A DNA stretch of 64,000 bases from Aldrovandia affinis (taxonomy: Eukaryota > Chordata > Actinopteri > Notacanthiformes > Halosauridae): assembly GCA_029706075.1 (NCBI GenBank), contig JAINUG010000054.1:4997074-5061073 (forward strand). Reading direction: 5' to 3'. How positions within the stretch are numbered: position 1 is the first letter of the stretch; every line of letters begins with the position of its first letter. Position numbers and translations under genes: made by a program. Shown piece after piece: positions 22,839-33,110 of this stretch. Under the pieces are notes generated by a model. It ran no database searches, had not been told where the DNA came from, and saw only the letters and a list, made by a program, of their open reading frames with translations.

Positions 22839-22940
22839 TACTTGATTTCGGTTAGTGGGTACTTCGCCCACAACCAGCTCTTGTTTTCCCGAACTCTACC
22901 TTCTCTGAACGGTAAAACCACTGGCGCGGTTCGGCGTTTT
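22839..22940 (+). ncRNA. vault-like RNA, type B copy 3
   Basis: GATTTCGGTTAGTGGGTACT, CGCCCACAACCAGC and GGTAAAACCACTGGCGCGG lead to TTCGGCGTTTTG. The microsatellite (AAT)n before it is expanded to about 17 repeats. Confidence 0.5.
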
Positions 22941-23241
22941 GCTTTACGATTTTATGCCCTAAATAGAATATTGCAGCTTTGCGCGGATGCATACAGTTAA
23001 ACAGTATTCAGAAATATGGCACAACATCTTTGTTTATTTGAATGACATGCTTAATCGTTAAAGAAGTATAGGATCATTTTATTTGTACACTGTAGAAGAT
23101 CACATTTTTAAAACGATATCTTGATTTGTGGACAGAAAATATATATCATTTAAAGCAACACGCAATACACACTATGAAACAGTAGGAGACGCTGTGTCCA
23201 CTACGTTCTCTTTAAAGCCTTATTGTCAAGCAGTATTTTCT

Positions 23242-23342
23242 GCGTCGGTTTAGCTCAGTGGTTACTTCGGTTGTCGAACTCTAGGTTTCGCCGTAGTCTA
23301 CCTTCTCCGGAGGGTCGAACCGCGGGCGCGGTCTGACGTTTT
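23242..23342 (+). ncRNA. vault RNA-like gene, type A copy 5
   Basis: The 3' strand of the terminal stem reads CTGACGT instead of CCGACGT, which converts one G-C to G-U and keeps the stem. Central variants are GGTTGTCGAACTC and GCCGTAGTC. Box B reads GGTCGAACCGCGGG. Confidence 0.82.
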
Positions 23343-23896
23343 ATGCTCTGTTTTTATCTTAAGTGGAATATTGCAGCTTTGCTTTGCATTTTAACAGCAT
23401 TAATGATAGGGACAAAACAGCTTTATTTTGCCGAAAGTTGTGGATCGTGAAAAAAACCTTGTGACCGGTGATATCAATGCACACAATTAAGGGATCTTTT
23501 TGAAATTAAACTACGAGCCACATTTTGTGGCAGTACATTATGTACTATTTCAGTTCTAGAAGAACTTCCTAAATTATATGTGTAACTTGTGTTAGTAGCT
23601 TACGTTTCTTTCCCTCTCATAACAATGTTGGTACATCCAAGTAAATGCGTGTATTCTTATCTGTCATTTTCATCATTATCATCTTCATCATGAAGAACAA
23701 CATCAATATCAATAATATCACTAATACTATCACTACTACTACAACAACTATAAATAATAATAATACATTTGCAAAGAAAATGTGATATTTTTAATGACAT
23801 ATTTGAACGTGATTTGATCTATCTTTGAACATGCATCAGTCATGAGACCTGCGCGTGCACTGACGTTCTCTTTAAAACGTTGTTTCAAGGTCGATG

Positions 23897-24298
23897 GGAG
23901 CCGATTTAGGTTAGTAGCAGTACTTCGCCATAGCCATTTCCAGCGCAGAGTGCGAGATAGGTTTCTCACAGATGAATCTAATCTGCACGTCAACAAGAGC
24001 GTCTTTAAAAACAGCAACCATATCACCGCTTCTGTTTTTAACTCTTGTTGTTCTACCACTGGAAAGTTACCATTAGACCAGAGGGAGGGACAGAAATGCA
24101 GCGACACAGAGGTAGGAAAGGTTTACGCGGGGGGGGAGGCGTGAGGCGTGTGGTTGGGGGAGGCGAGTTGAGCCCCGGCATCTCTTATTTTACAAATTAA
24201 GCACTGGTTAGTAGGCACTTAATCCACAACCAAGCTCCTGTTTTCCCAAACTCTACTTTTTTCCGGACGGTAGAACTACGGGCGTAGTTCGGCGTTTT
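23897..24298 (+). pseudogene. vault-like RNA, type B copy 4, split by an hAT element
   Basis: The 5' part GAGCCGATTTAGGTTAGTAG and the 3' part, from GTTAGTAGGCACTT to GTTCGGCGTTTT, are separated by an hAT element with the duplicated target GTTAGTAG. The GCCGA/TCGGC terminal stem would still close if the insert were absent. Not transcribable as one intact RNA. Confidence 0.65.
23918..24206. mobile_element. internally deleted hAT element (289 bp) with 8-bp target duplication
   Basis: Flanked by GTTAGTAG at 23910-23917 and 24207-24214. It contains a fragment that translates like the hAT C-terminal dimerisation region (SSAECE-GFSQMN style). Its left end is damaged: CAGTACTTCGCC replaces the CAGTGCTTAATTT seen in the 29-kb copy. 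Confidence 0.7.
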
Positions 24299-24596
24299 GC
24301 TTTCCGATTTTATAGCCTAAATAGAATATTGCAGCTTTGCGCGGATGCATAACGTTTAACAGTATTCAGAAATATGGCACAATATCTCTGTTTATTTGAA
24401 TGATATGTTTAATCGTTAAAAAGTATAGGATCATTTTATTTGTTCACTGTAGAAGATCACATTTTTTAAACGATATCTTGATTTGTCGATAGAAAATCTT
24501 TTTTTAAAGCAACACGCAATGCGCCACTATAAAACAGTCGGAGGCGCTGTATGCACTATGTTCTCTTTAAAATCGTAATTCCACGTGGAATCCTTT

Positions 24597-24696
24597 GCGT
24601 CGGTTTAGCTCAGTGGTTACTTCGTTGTCAAACTTTCAGTTTCACCAAACTGCATCTTCTCCGGAGGGTCGAACCACGGGCGCGGTCCGACGTTTT
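24597..24696 (+). ncRNA. vault RNA-like gene, type A copy 6
   Basis: 100 nt, stem and boxes intact. The central part is variant (TTTCACCAAACTGCATCTTC). No type B gene separates it from copy 7, because the unit between is shortened to about 500 bp. Confidence 0.85.
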
Positions 24697-25102
24697 GCGC
24701 CCTGTTTTTAGCCTAAATGGAATATTGCAGCTTTGCTTAGATTAATGCATTTGAACAGTATTAGTACTACGGACAAAATAGCTTTATTTTACCGAAAGTT
24801 GTGGATCGTGAAAGAACCTCGTGATCGGTAATATCAATGCATACAAGTAAGGGATCTTTTTGAAATTAAACTACGAGCCACATTTTGTGGCAGTAAATTA
24901 TGTACCATTTCAGTTCTAGAAAAACGTCCTACGTTAAATGTGTAACTCGTGTTAGTAGCTTACGTTTCTTTCCCTCTCATAAAAATGTTGCTACATCCAA
25001 CATATAATTTTTTAAGCAACACATAATGCAGACTATAAAGCAGTAGGGGGCGCTGTATGCGCTACGTTCTCTTTAAAACCTTAATTTCACGCGGAGTCCT
25101 GT

Positions 25103-25202
25103 GCGTCGGTTTAGTTCAGTGGTTACTTCGTTGTCAAACTTTCAGTTTCGCCGAACTCTACCTTCTCCGGAGGGTCGAACCACGGGCGCGGTCCGACGTT
25201 TT
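25103..25202 (+). ncRNA. vault RNA-like gene, type A copy 7 (box A variant)
   Basis: Identical in layout to copy 3 but box A reads TTTAGTTCAG, with T for the C of the consensus, which may weaken TFIIIC binding. Downstream the unit is cut short, running straight into AAAATAGCTTTATTTTGCCG. Confidence 0.8.
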
Positions 25203-25767
25203 GCGCCCTGTTTTTAAAATAGCTTTATTTTGCCGAAAGTTGTGGATCGTGACAGAACTTTGTGACCGGTGATATCAATGCATACAATTAAGAGATCTTT
25301 TTAAAATTAAACTACGAGCCACATTTTGTGGCAGTAAATTATGTACTATAACGAACTTTAAAATTCAAAATTAAAGTAAAGTAAAATAAAAATATATATA
25401 GGCTATATATACAGTATATATACTGTATATGTGTGTGTGTAACTCGTGTTAGTAGGCCTACGTTTCTCTCCCTCTCGTAAAATGTTGGTACATCCAAGTA
25501 AATGCGTGTATTCTTAACTGTAATTTTCATCATTATCATCATCATCATCACAAAGAACAACAGCAATATCAGCAATACTACTAGTACTAGTACCACTACT
25601 ACTATAAATAATAATAATACAATTGCAAAAGAAAATGTGATATTTTTAGTGACATATTTGAACGTGATTTGATCTACTTTGAACATGCATTACAGTCATT
25701 AACAAATAAGAGATCTTTACCTGCATTGACGTTATCTTTAAAACCTTGTTTTCAATGTGCGTAAAGT

Positions 25768-25868
25768 GAGCCGATTTAGGTTCGTGGTACTTCGCCCACA
25801 ACCAATTTCTGTTTTCTAGAACCCTACTTTCCTCGGAGGGTCAAACCACGAGCGCAGCTCGGCGTTTT
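25768..25868 (+). ncRNA. vault-like RNA, type B copy 5
   Basis: GAGCCGATTTAGGTTCGTGG opens it and AGCTCGGCGTTTTG closes it, so GCCGA pairs with TCGGC. The box B region reads GGTCAAACCACGAGCGC. This is one of the better paired type B copies. Confidence 0.6.
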
Positions 25869-26156
25869 GGTTTCCGTTCTTGTAGCCTAAATAGAATAGG
25901 CTATAAAGTAGGCTATAACAGTATTTAGGAGCATGGCACAATATCTCCGTCTATTTGAATGATATGGTTAATCGTTAAAGGCCAATAGGATAAAATTATT
26001 TGTATACTGCAGAAGATCACATTTTTAAAACGATATCTTGATTTGTGGATAGAAAATCGTTTTATTTAAAAACAACTAAATGTAGACTGTAAAACAATAG
26101 GAGTTCCTATATGCACTACGTTCTCTTTAAAATATTAATTTCAAGCAGAACTCTCT

Positions 26157-26256
26157 GCGTCGGTTTAGCTCAGTGGTTACTTCGTTGTCAAACTTTCAGT
26201 TTCGCCGAACTCTACCTTCGCCGGAGGGTCGAACCACGGGCGCGGTCCGACGTTTT
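26157..26256 (+). ncRNA. vault RNA-like gene, type A copy 8
   Basis: 100 nt, differing from copy 3 by my reading only at CCTTCGCCGG for CCTTCTCCGG in the centre. Leader TCTTTAAAATATTAAT is present. Confidence 0.87.
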
Positions 26257-26822
26257 GCGCCCTGTTTTTAGCCTAAATGGAATATTGCAGCTTTGCTTAT
26301 ATTAATGCATTTGAACAGTATTAGTAATACGGACAAAATGGCTTCATTTTGCCGAAAGTTTTGGATCGTGAAAGAACCCAGTCACCGGTGATATCAATGC
26401 ATACAATTAAGGGATCTTTTTGAAATTAAACTACGAGCCACATTTTGTGGCAGTAAATTATGTACTATTTCAGTCATAGAAAAACGTCCTAAGTTATATG
26501 TGTAACCCGTGTTAGTAGCCTACGTTTCTTTCCCTCTCATAAAAATGTTGGTACATCCAAGTAAATGCGTGTATTCTTAACTGTCATTCATTGTCATCAT
26601 CATCATCAAGCGCAGCAACATCAACAATACTACCACTACTAGTATCACTACTAATACAAATAATAATAATAATTTTAAAAAATTGCAAAAAGAGAAGATG
26701 TGATCTTTTTAATGACATGTTTAAACGTGATTTGAACTTTTGCATTACTGTCATGAACAAATAAGAGATCTGCGCGTGCATTGACGTTATCTTTAAAACC
26801 TTGTTTTCAATGAGTGTAAAGT

Positions 26823-26925
26823 GAGCCGATTTAGGTTCGTGGGCACTTCGCCCACAACTCATTTCTGTTTTTCTTGAACCCTACCTTCTCGGAGGGTAGA
26901 ACCACGAGTCGCAGTTCGACGTTTT
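26823..26925 (+). ncRNA. vault-like RNA, type B copy 6
   Basis: GAGCCGATTTAGGTTCGTGG start, GCCCACAACTC and GGTAGAACCACGAG inside, GTTCGACGTTTTG end. The terminal stem has one mismatch relative to copy 5. Confidence 0.5.
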
Positions 26926-27226
26926 GGTTTCTGTTCTTATTGCCTAAATAGTAATAGCAGCTTTGCGCTGATGCATAAAGTTTAACAGTGTGGTAAACAT
27001 GGCACAATATATCTGTTTATTTGAATGATATGTTTAATCGTTAAAGAAGTATAGGATAATATTATTTGTATATAGTACTGTAGAAGAACACATTTTTAAA
27101 ACGATATCTTGATTTGTGGATAGAAAATCGTTTTTTTAAAAACAACTAAATGTAGACTGTAAAACAATAGGAGGCACTATGTGCACTACGTTCTCTTTAA
27201 AATATTAATTTCAAGCAGAACTCTCT

Positions 27227-27322
27227 GCGTCGGTTTTCAGCGGTTACTTCGTTGTCAAACTTTCAGTTTCGCCGAACTCTACCTTCGCCGGAGATCGAAC
27301 CACGGGCGCGGTCCGACGTTTT
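27227..27322 (+). pseudogene. vault RNA-like, type A copy 9, box A deleted
   Basis: Four bases (AGCT) are missing from box A, so it reads GGTTTTCAGCGGTTACTTC. The box B region also lost bases (GGAGATCGAACC). The stem and T4 remain, but Pol III initiation is likely impaired. Confidence 0.7.
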
Positions 27323-27890
27323 GCGCCCTGTTTTAATAGCCTAAATGGAATATTGCAGTTTTGCTTAGATGGATGCATTTGAACAGTATTAGTAATACGG
27401 ACAAAATGGCTTCATTTTGCCGAAAGTTTTGGATCGTGAAAGAACCCAGTCACCGGTGATATCAATGCATACAATTAAGGGATCTTTTTGAAATTAAACT
27501 ACGAGTCCAATTTGTGGCAGAAAATGATGTACCATTTCAGTTCTAGAAAAACGTCCTAAGTTATATGTGTAACTCGTGTTAGTAGCTTACGTTTCTTTCC
27601 TCTCATAAAAATGTTGGTACATCCAAGTAAATGCGTGTATTCTTATCTGTCATTTTCATCATCATCATCTTCATCAAGAACAACATCAACATCAATAATA
27701 CTACTACTACTAGTATCACTACTAATACAAAACTAATAATAATAATTTTAAAAATTTGCAAAGAGAAGATGTGATCTTTTTAATGACATATTTAAACGTG
27801 ATTTGAAATTGCATTTTGTCATGAACAAATAAGAGATCTGCGCGTGCCCTGACGTTATCTTTAAAACCTTGTTCTTAATGAGTGTAAAGT

Positions 27891-27992
27891 GAGCCGATTT
27901 TAGTCAGTGGGCACTTCGCCCACAACTCATTCCTGTTTTCTTGAACTCTACCTTCTCCGGACTGTAGAACCACGGTCGCGGTTCGACGTTTT
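27891..27992 (+). ncRNA. vault-like RNA, type B copy 7
   Basis: GCCGATTTTAGTCAGTGGGC start with a TTCGACGTTTTG end. It is intermediate between copies 1-2 and copy 6 and marks a patchwork of unit variants. Confidence 0.5.
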
Positions 27993-28295
27993 GCTTCCTG
28001 TTTTTATTGCCTAAATAGTATATTGCAGCTTTGCGCTGATGCATAAAGTTTAACAGTGTGTAGGAACATGGCACAATATATCTGTTTATTTGAATGATAT
28101 GTTTAATCGTTAAAGAAGTATAGGATAATATTATTTGTATATAGTACTGTAGAAGAACACATTTTTAAAACGATATCTTGATTAGTGGATATACAAATAT
28201 TTTTTTAGCAACACGCAATACACACTACGAAACAGTAGGAGGCACTGTGTGCACTATGTTGTCTTTATAGGCTTATTTTTTAAGCGTGTTTTCGT

Positions 28296-28398
28296 GCGTC
28301 GGTTTAGCTCAGTGGTTACTTCAGTTGCCATACTCAATCTTCTCCGGGAGATCGAACTTTAAAATATTAATTTTTAAGCGGGCGCGGTCCGACGTTTT
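28296..28398 (+). pseudogene. vault RNA-like, type A copy 10, leader fragment inserted in box B
   Basis: A short-class copy in which GATCGAAC is followed by about 23 nt (TTTAAAATATTAATTTTTAA, then GCG) before GGCGCGGTCCGACG. The inserted text matches the promoter leader found before copy 12. It breaks the box B region and the stem it forms. Confidence 0.75.
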
Positions 28399-28966
28399 GT
28401 GCTCTGTTTTAATATCCTAAATGGTATATTGCAGTTTTGCTTAGATGGATGCATTTGAACAGTATTAGTAATACGGACAAAATTTTGCCGAAAGTTGTGG
28501 ATCGTGAAAGAACCTCGTGACCGGTGATATCAATGCATACAAGTAAGGGATCCTTTTGAAATTAAACTACGAGTCACAATTTGTGGCAGAAAATGATGTA
28601 CCATTTCAGTTCTAGAAAAACTTCCTACGTTATATGTGTAACTCGTGTTAGTAGCTTACGTTTCTTTCCCTCTCATAAAAATGTTGGTACATCCATGTAA
28701 ATGCGTGTATTCTTATCTGTCATTTTCATCATCATCATCTTCATCGTGAAGAACAACATCAATATCAATAATACTACTACTAATAGTATCACTACTACTA
28801 CAACAACTAATAATAATAATAATAATACATTTGCAAAGAGAAAATGTAATATTTTTAATGACATATTTGAACGTGATTTGATCTATCTTTGAACATGCAT
28901 CATTAACATGAGACCTGCGCGTGCACTGACGTTCTCTTTAAAACGTTGTTTGTAAGGTCGATGGGT

Positions 28967-29521
28967 ACTTGATTTAGGTTAGTAGCAGTGCTTAATTTAT
29001 GCCGGGGCAAATGCCAATAATCCGATTTTGCGCCCGGCAAATGTTTTACTCAGAATCTGGGCCCAGGGCTCATAAATATATAAAGTGGGACAACAACCCG
29101 TATTTTAACAGACTTAACAGCCGAGAAACAAATCGTGCTTTCACAGTGTCCACAGAGACATCAGAAGAACAAGTTACAGCCCTTGAAGGATCTAACCGCT
29201 GTTAACACCATAGCCATTTCCAGCGCAGAGTGCGAGATAGGTTTCTCACAGATGAATCTAATCTGCACGTCAACAAGAGCGTCTTTAAAAACAGCAACCA
29301 TATCACCGCTTCTGTTTTTAACTCTTGTTGCTCTACCACTGGAAAGTTACCATTAGGCGTGAGGCGTGAGGCGTGAGGTTGGGGGAGGCGAGTTGAGCCC
29401 CGGCATCTCTTATTTTACAAATTAAGCACTGGTTAGTAGGCACTTAATCCACAACCAGCTCCTGTTTTCCCAAACTCTACCTTTTCCGGACGGTAGAACT
29501 ACGGGCGCGGTTCGGCGTTTT
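28967..29521 (+). pseudogene. vault-like RNA, type B copy 8, split by an hAT element
   Basis: The 5' part GATTTAGGTTAGTAG and the 3' part GTTAGTAGGCACTT to GGTTCGGCGTTTTG flank an hAT insertion at the same target as type B copy 4. The 3' part is closely similar to that copy. Confidence 0.65.
28986..29431. mobile_element. hAT element (446 bp) with terminal repeats and 8-bp target duplication
   Basis: The left end CAGTGCTTAATTTATGCC and the right end, inverted, CAGTGCTTAATTTGT with GCCGGGGC further in, are the terminal repeats. The target GTTAGTAG is duplicated at 28978-28985 and 29432-29439. The interior has a remnant that translates like the hAT C-terminal region (SSAECE-GFSQMN style) and a GAGGCGT repeat. 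It is fuller than the 23.9-kb copy. Confidence 0.85.
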
Positions 29522-29825
29522 GCTTTCCGATTTTATAGCCTGAATAGAATATTGCAGCTTTGCGCGGATGCATATAGTTGAACAGTATTCAGAAATATGG
29601 CACAATATCTCTGTTCGATATCTCTGAATGATATGTTTAATCGTTAAAGAAGTATAGGATCATTTTATTTGTACACTGTAGAAGATCACATTTTTTAAAC
29701 GATATCTTGGTTTGTCGATAGAAAATCTTTTTTTTAAAGCAACACGCAATGCACACTATAAAACAGTATGAGGCGCTGTATGCACTATGTTCTCTTTAAA
29801 ATCTTAATTTCACATGGAATACTTT

Positions 29826-29905
29826 GCGTCGGTTTAGCTCGGTGGTTACTTCGTTGTCAAACTTTCAGTTTCACCAAACTGCATCTTCTCTGGAGGGTCG
29901 AACCA
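29826..29905 (+). pseudogene. vault RNA-like, type A copy 11, 3' truncated
   Basis: Normal through box B (GGTCGAACCA), then it jumps to TATTTGAACGTGATTTG, text that normally lies upstream of type B. The 3' stem strand and terminator are gone. Box A is GCTCGGTGG. A deletion between two units explains this. Confidence 0.75.
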
Positions 29906-30121
29906 TATTTGAACGTGATTTGATCTACTTTGAACATGTATTACAGTCATTAACAAATAAGAGATCTTTGCCTGCATTGACGTTATCTTTAAAACAATCT
30001 CTTGATTTGTGGATAGAAAATCGTTTTCTTTAAAAACAACTAAATGTAGACTGTGAAACAATAGAAATTCCTATGTGCACTACGTTCTCTTTAAAATATT
30101 AATTTTTAAGCGTTTTTTCGT

Positions 30122-30206
30122 GCGTCGGTTTAGCTCAGCGGTTACTTCGTTGCTTCGAACTCCATTTTCTCCGGAAGATCGAACCACGGGCGCAGTCCGA
30201 CGTTTT
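30122..30206 (+). ncRNA. vault RNA-like gene, type A copy 12 (short class, 85 nt)
   Basis: Box A reads TTTAGCTCAGCGGTTACTTC, the same 20-nt text as human vault RNA 1-1 as I recall it. Box B is GATCGAACC then ACGGGCGCAG. Stem and T4 are intact. Confidence 0.87.
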
Positions 30207-30775
30207 GTGCTCTGTTTTAATATCCTAAGTGGTATATTGCAGTGTTGCTTAGATGGATGCATTTGAACAGTATTAGTAATACGGACAAAATTGCTTTATT
30301 TTGCCGAAAGTTGTGGATCGTGAAAGAACCTCGTGACCGGTAATATCAATGCATACAAGTAAGGGATCTTTTTTAAATTAAACTACGAGCCACATTTTGT
30401 GGCAGTAAATTATGTACCATTTCAGTTCTAGAAAAACGTCCTACGTTATATGTGTAACTCGTGTTAGTAGCTTACGTTTCTTTCCCTCTCATAAAAATGT
30501 TGGTACATCCAAATAAATGCGTGTATTCTTAACTGTAATTTTCATCATTATCATCATCACAAAGAACAACAGCAATATCAAGAATACTACTAGTACTAGT
30601 ACCACTACTCTATAAATAATAATAATACAATTGCAAAATAAAATTATGATGATATTTTTAATGACATATTTGAACGTGATTTGATCTACTTTGAAATGCA
30701 TTACAGTCATTAACAAATAAGAGATCTTTGCCTGCATTGACGTTATCTTTAAAATTGTTTTCAAAAAGAAAAGTG

Positions 30776-30846
30776 ATTTAGGTTTTTAATGATTTCTGTT
30801 TTTTAGAACTCTACTTTTCGGAGGGTCAAAACGTAGCTCGGCGTTT
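30776..30846 (+). pseudogene. vault-like RNA, type B copy 9, degenerate
   Basis: Only GATTTAGG, a shrunken centre, GGTCAAAACG and CTCGGCGTTTTG remain. About 30 nt of the box A side are deleted. Confidence 0.55.
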
Positions 30847-31141
30847 TGGTTTCCGTTCTAGCCTACATAGAATATTGCAGCTTTGCGCGGATGGATAAAG
30901 TAGGCTATAACAGTATTTAGGAGCATGGCACAATATCTCCGTTTATTTGAATGATATGTTTCATCGTTAAAGAATTATAGGATATTATTTGTATACTGTA
31001 GAATATCACATTTTAAAATGATCTCTTCATTTGTGGATAGAATTTTTTTTTCCAGCAACACATAATGCAGACTATAAAACAGTAGGAGGCGCTGTATTCG
31101 CTACGTTCTCTTTAAAACCATAATTTCACGCGGAGTCCTGT

Positions 31142-31241
31142 GCGTCGGTTTAGCTCAGTGGTTACTTCGTTGTCAAACTTTCAGTTTCGCCGAACTCTAC
31201 CTTCTCCGGAGGGTCGAACCACGGGCGCGGTCCGACGTTTT
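31142..31241 (+). ncRNA. vault RNA-like gene, type A copy 13
   Basis: Long class, RNA identical to copy 3 by my reading. Its 3' flank jumps directly to AAAATAGCTTTATTTTGCCG, as in copy 7, so copies 7 and 13 share a deletion and probably a common parent unit. Confidence 0.88.
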
Positions 31242-31504
31242 GCGCCCTGTTTTTAAAATAGCTTTATTTTGCCGAAAGTTGTGGATCGTGACATAACTTT
31301 GTGACCGGTGATATCAATGCATACAATTAAGGGATCTTTTTAAAATTAAACTACGAGCCACATTTTGTGGCAGTAAATTATGTACTATAAATAACTTTAA
31401 AATTCAAAATTAAAGTAAAATAAAAATATATATACTGTATATGTGTGTGTGTAACTCGTGTTAGTAGGCCTACGTTTCTCTCCCTCTCGTAAAACTGTTG
31501 GCAC

Positions 31505-32185
31505 ATCCAGGTACATGCTCAAAAAAACACATTTTTATTGAGTACGCATGCTATACCCCCCCTACACATTTATGTCCCTTATCCGATGTTCCGGTCAATT
31601 TGACACATGAAACAAATAGGTAAATATGAAACAAAAAGGTGACTTCACTTCTTGTCACACTACCTTAATCTCTAATTGGTCTCACATCTGTGTATGCACA
31701 CATGTACTGCATTTTTGTCTTTTCGCTCAATCAAATTTGCAACGCATTTCATAGATTGAACACAACCCTCTCCACCATGTAATGGACAATATTGCCAAAT
31801 GAAAATGTCCCAAGCCTAGTCCCACCACACCTACTCCTACTCCCACCACCACCCCCAACACCTCTTCCTACTCCACCCCCCATACACACAACCCCCCCCT
31901 TACTCTTGGTCCATAAGGATTCTCCCACTGTATTTATTTTCTTTTCAAAATCACCTCCCAGTTTCGCACTCCACCTATGTCTTCATTGTAGTGGATTTTT
32001 TAACATAAATCACAACGAATGACACTATATATGTTATCTATATTGTTTGGAGTTGAGATAGAGACAATATATATTAAGTATTTTTACATTCATTTTTATT
32101 TATGTATTGCTTTAAAATCCCAATAATGTCCTGGGTCAATTTGACCCGGCACACAGTATCAAAAAGTGAACTTCACACAAGGGTT
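31505..32185. mobile_element. palindrome-ended element in the last array unit
   Basis: CCGGTCAATTTGAC near 31592 and GGTCAATTTGACCCGG near 32132 are related inverted motifs. Array text stops at about 31505 (ACATCCAGGTACATGC) and resumes at about 32186 (AAGTGCATTCGTATCTG). GGTCAATTTGACC termini occur on some fish DNA transposons. The class is uncertain. Confidence 0.5.
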
Positions 32186-32275
32186 AAGTGCATTCGTATC
32201 TGTAATTTTCTGTGCATTCTTATCTGTAATTTTCATCATCATCAATAATAAAATAATTATATTATTGCCACAAGC

Positions 32276-32790
32276 AGCAATCGACGGGGTCCAATAAAAA
32301 TGTTCAAGAAGGCATTAACAAGAAGGTAATTGTGTTATTGTATTAGTCGTTGCATTGTTCATTGCAATGCAAGTCCCATGTTCATAGATCAAACAGACCC
32401 TGAAATATGGCCGTTTCGAAAGTCGCGTGATAGTGCTACCAAATGGGGAAAGAAAAACGTTTTTGGGCCCAAACGTTTTGGGTTGGTTACTCTCGTACAA
32501 AGCGTTGAGGAATTACGCCTCACTTCCTGTTAATGTGTCTTCGTCATCAACTTTATTCGCGCATGACAGCCAAACAGTTTGAAACATCCTAAAACAAAGT
32601 TAAATATTTTGTGGGCCCCCATTTTTTCTGTTCTCTCCGAACTCCAAAACCCGAACGGGGGCAACTTGTACTCCCAGAATTCAACCAGGAATACTACGTT
32701 TTCGAGGAGGAGCACACGAACGCAGCATTACTTGTGGTTGGTCGAAGAATCTAAATGGGTGGGACCAGATTTTCAAAAGAGTCTACAGAT
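32276..32790. other. spacer between array and top2a promoter region
   Basis: No repeats of the array unit and no convincing gene. The frames seen are short and lack family resemblance. Confidence 0.4.
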
Positions 32791-32796
32791 AAAGGC

Positions 32797-32883
32797 ATTG
32801 GTTACCTTTGTTATAGACTCCTCCTTCGCTGTGATGCGAGTGGTTTCTGTTAGGGGAAGGACGGCAATTTTCGAAATTTTGAA
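32797..32883 (+). promoter_or_regulatory. candidate top2a promoter motifs (inverted CCAAT and CHR)
   Basis: ATTGG (32797-32801) is an inverted CCAAT box, and TTTGAA (32878-32883) matches the cell-cycle homology region. Mammalian TOP2A promoters are known to rely on inverted CCAAT boxes and a CHR for G2/M expression. Both motifs are short and occur by chance often. No transcription start can be placed. Confidence 0.3.
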
Positions 32884-33110
32884 AAATACCCGCACTTTCA
32901 GTCAGACTGCTGTGTTGGGTATTCGAGGGCTAGGGCGGATAGATAGGATAGCCAACATAATATAATTATATATTTTTTTCTTCCCAGTTTCAACAGGTTG
33001 CACCGACTTCATCTTTAATAACCCGAAAAACATTTGTTGTACTGACTTGCTTGAAATCTGGTCATTTGTGTTTTGAAATAACGCTAGCTAATTTATTCAT
33101 TTTTAAAAAA

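Larger units (their letters stand above)
16826..32275 (+). repeat. tandem array of vault-RNA-bearing units, period about 1.04-1.07 kb
   Basis: The landmark ATATCAATGCATAC recurs near 16830, 17870, 18914, 22495, 23467, 24828, 25270, 26388, 27457, 28525, 30342 and 31307. A full unit runs: this landmark, a CGAGCCACATTTTGTGGCAG hairpin-like block, a (TCA)n/(AAT)n microsatellite, a type B vault-like RNA, a spacer with TTTATTTGAATGATATG, then a type A vault-like RNA. Units starting at 16830 and 17870 are almost identical. Others have lost type B (18.9, 24.8 and 29.9 kb) or carry transposons. All copies are on the plus strand. Confidence 0.9.

Noticed and set aside
17545..31241. Recurring plus-strand frames with CVGLAQWLLRC in the array
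   Set aside because: They are translations of the box A region of the vault RNA genes and end in spacer. No codon conservation or splice support.
17663..31241. tRNA genes, because of the box A/B motifs and stems
   Set aside because: There is no anticodon arm and no proper T arm, and the 5' motif is that of vault RNA.
16826..32275. CRISPR-like direct repeats
   Set aside because: Units are about 1 kb, contain Pol III genes and lie in vertebrate DNA.
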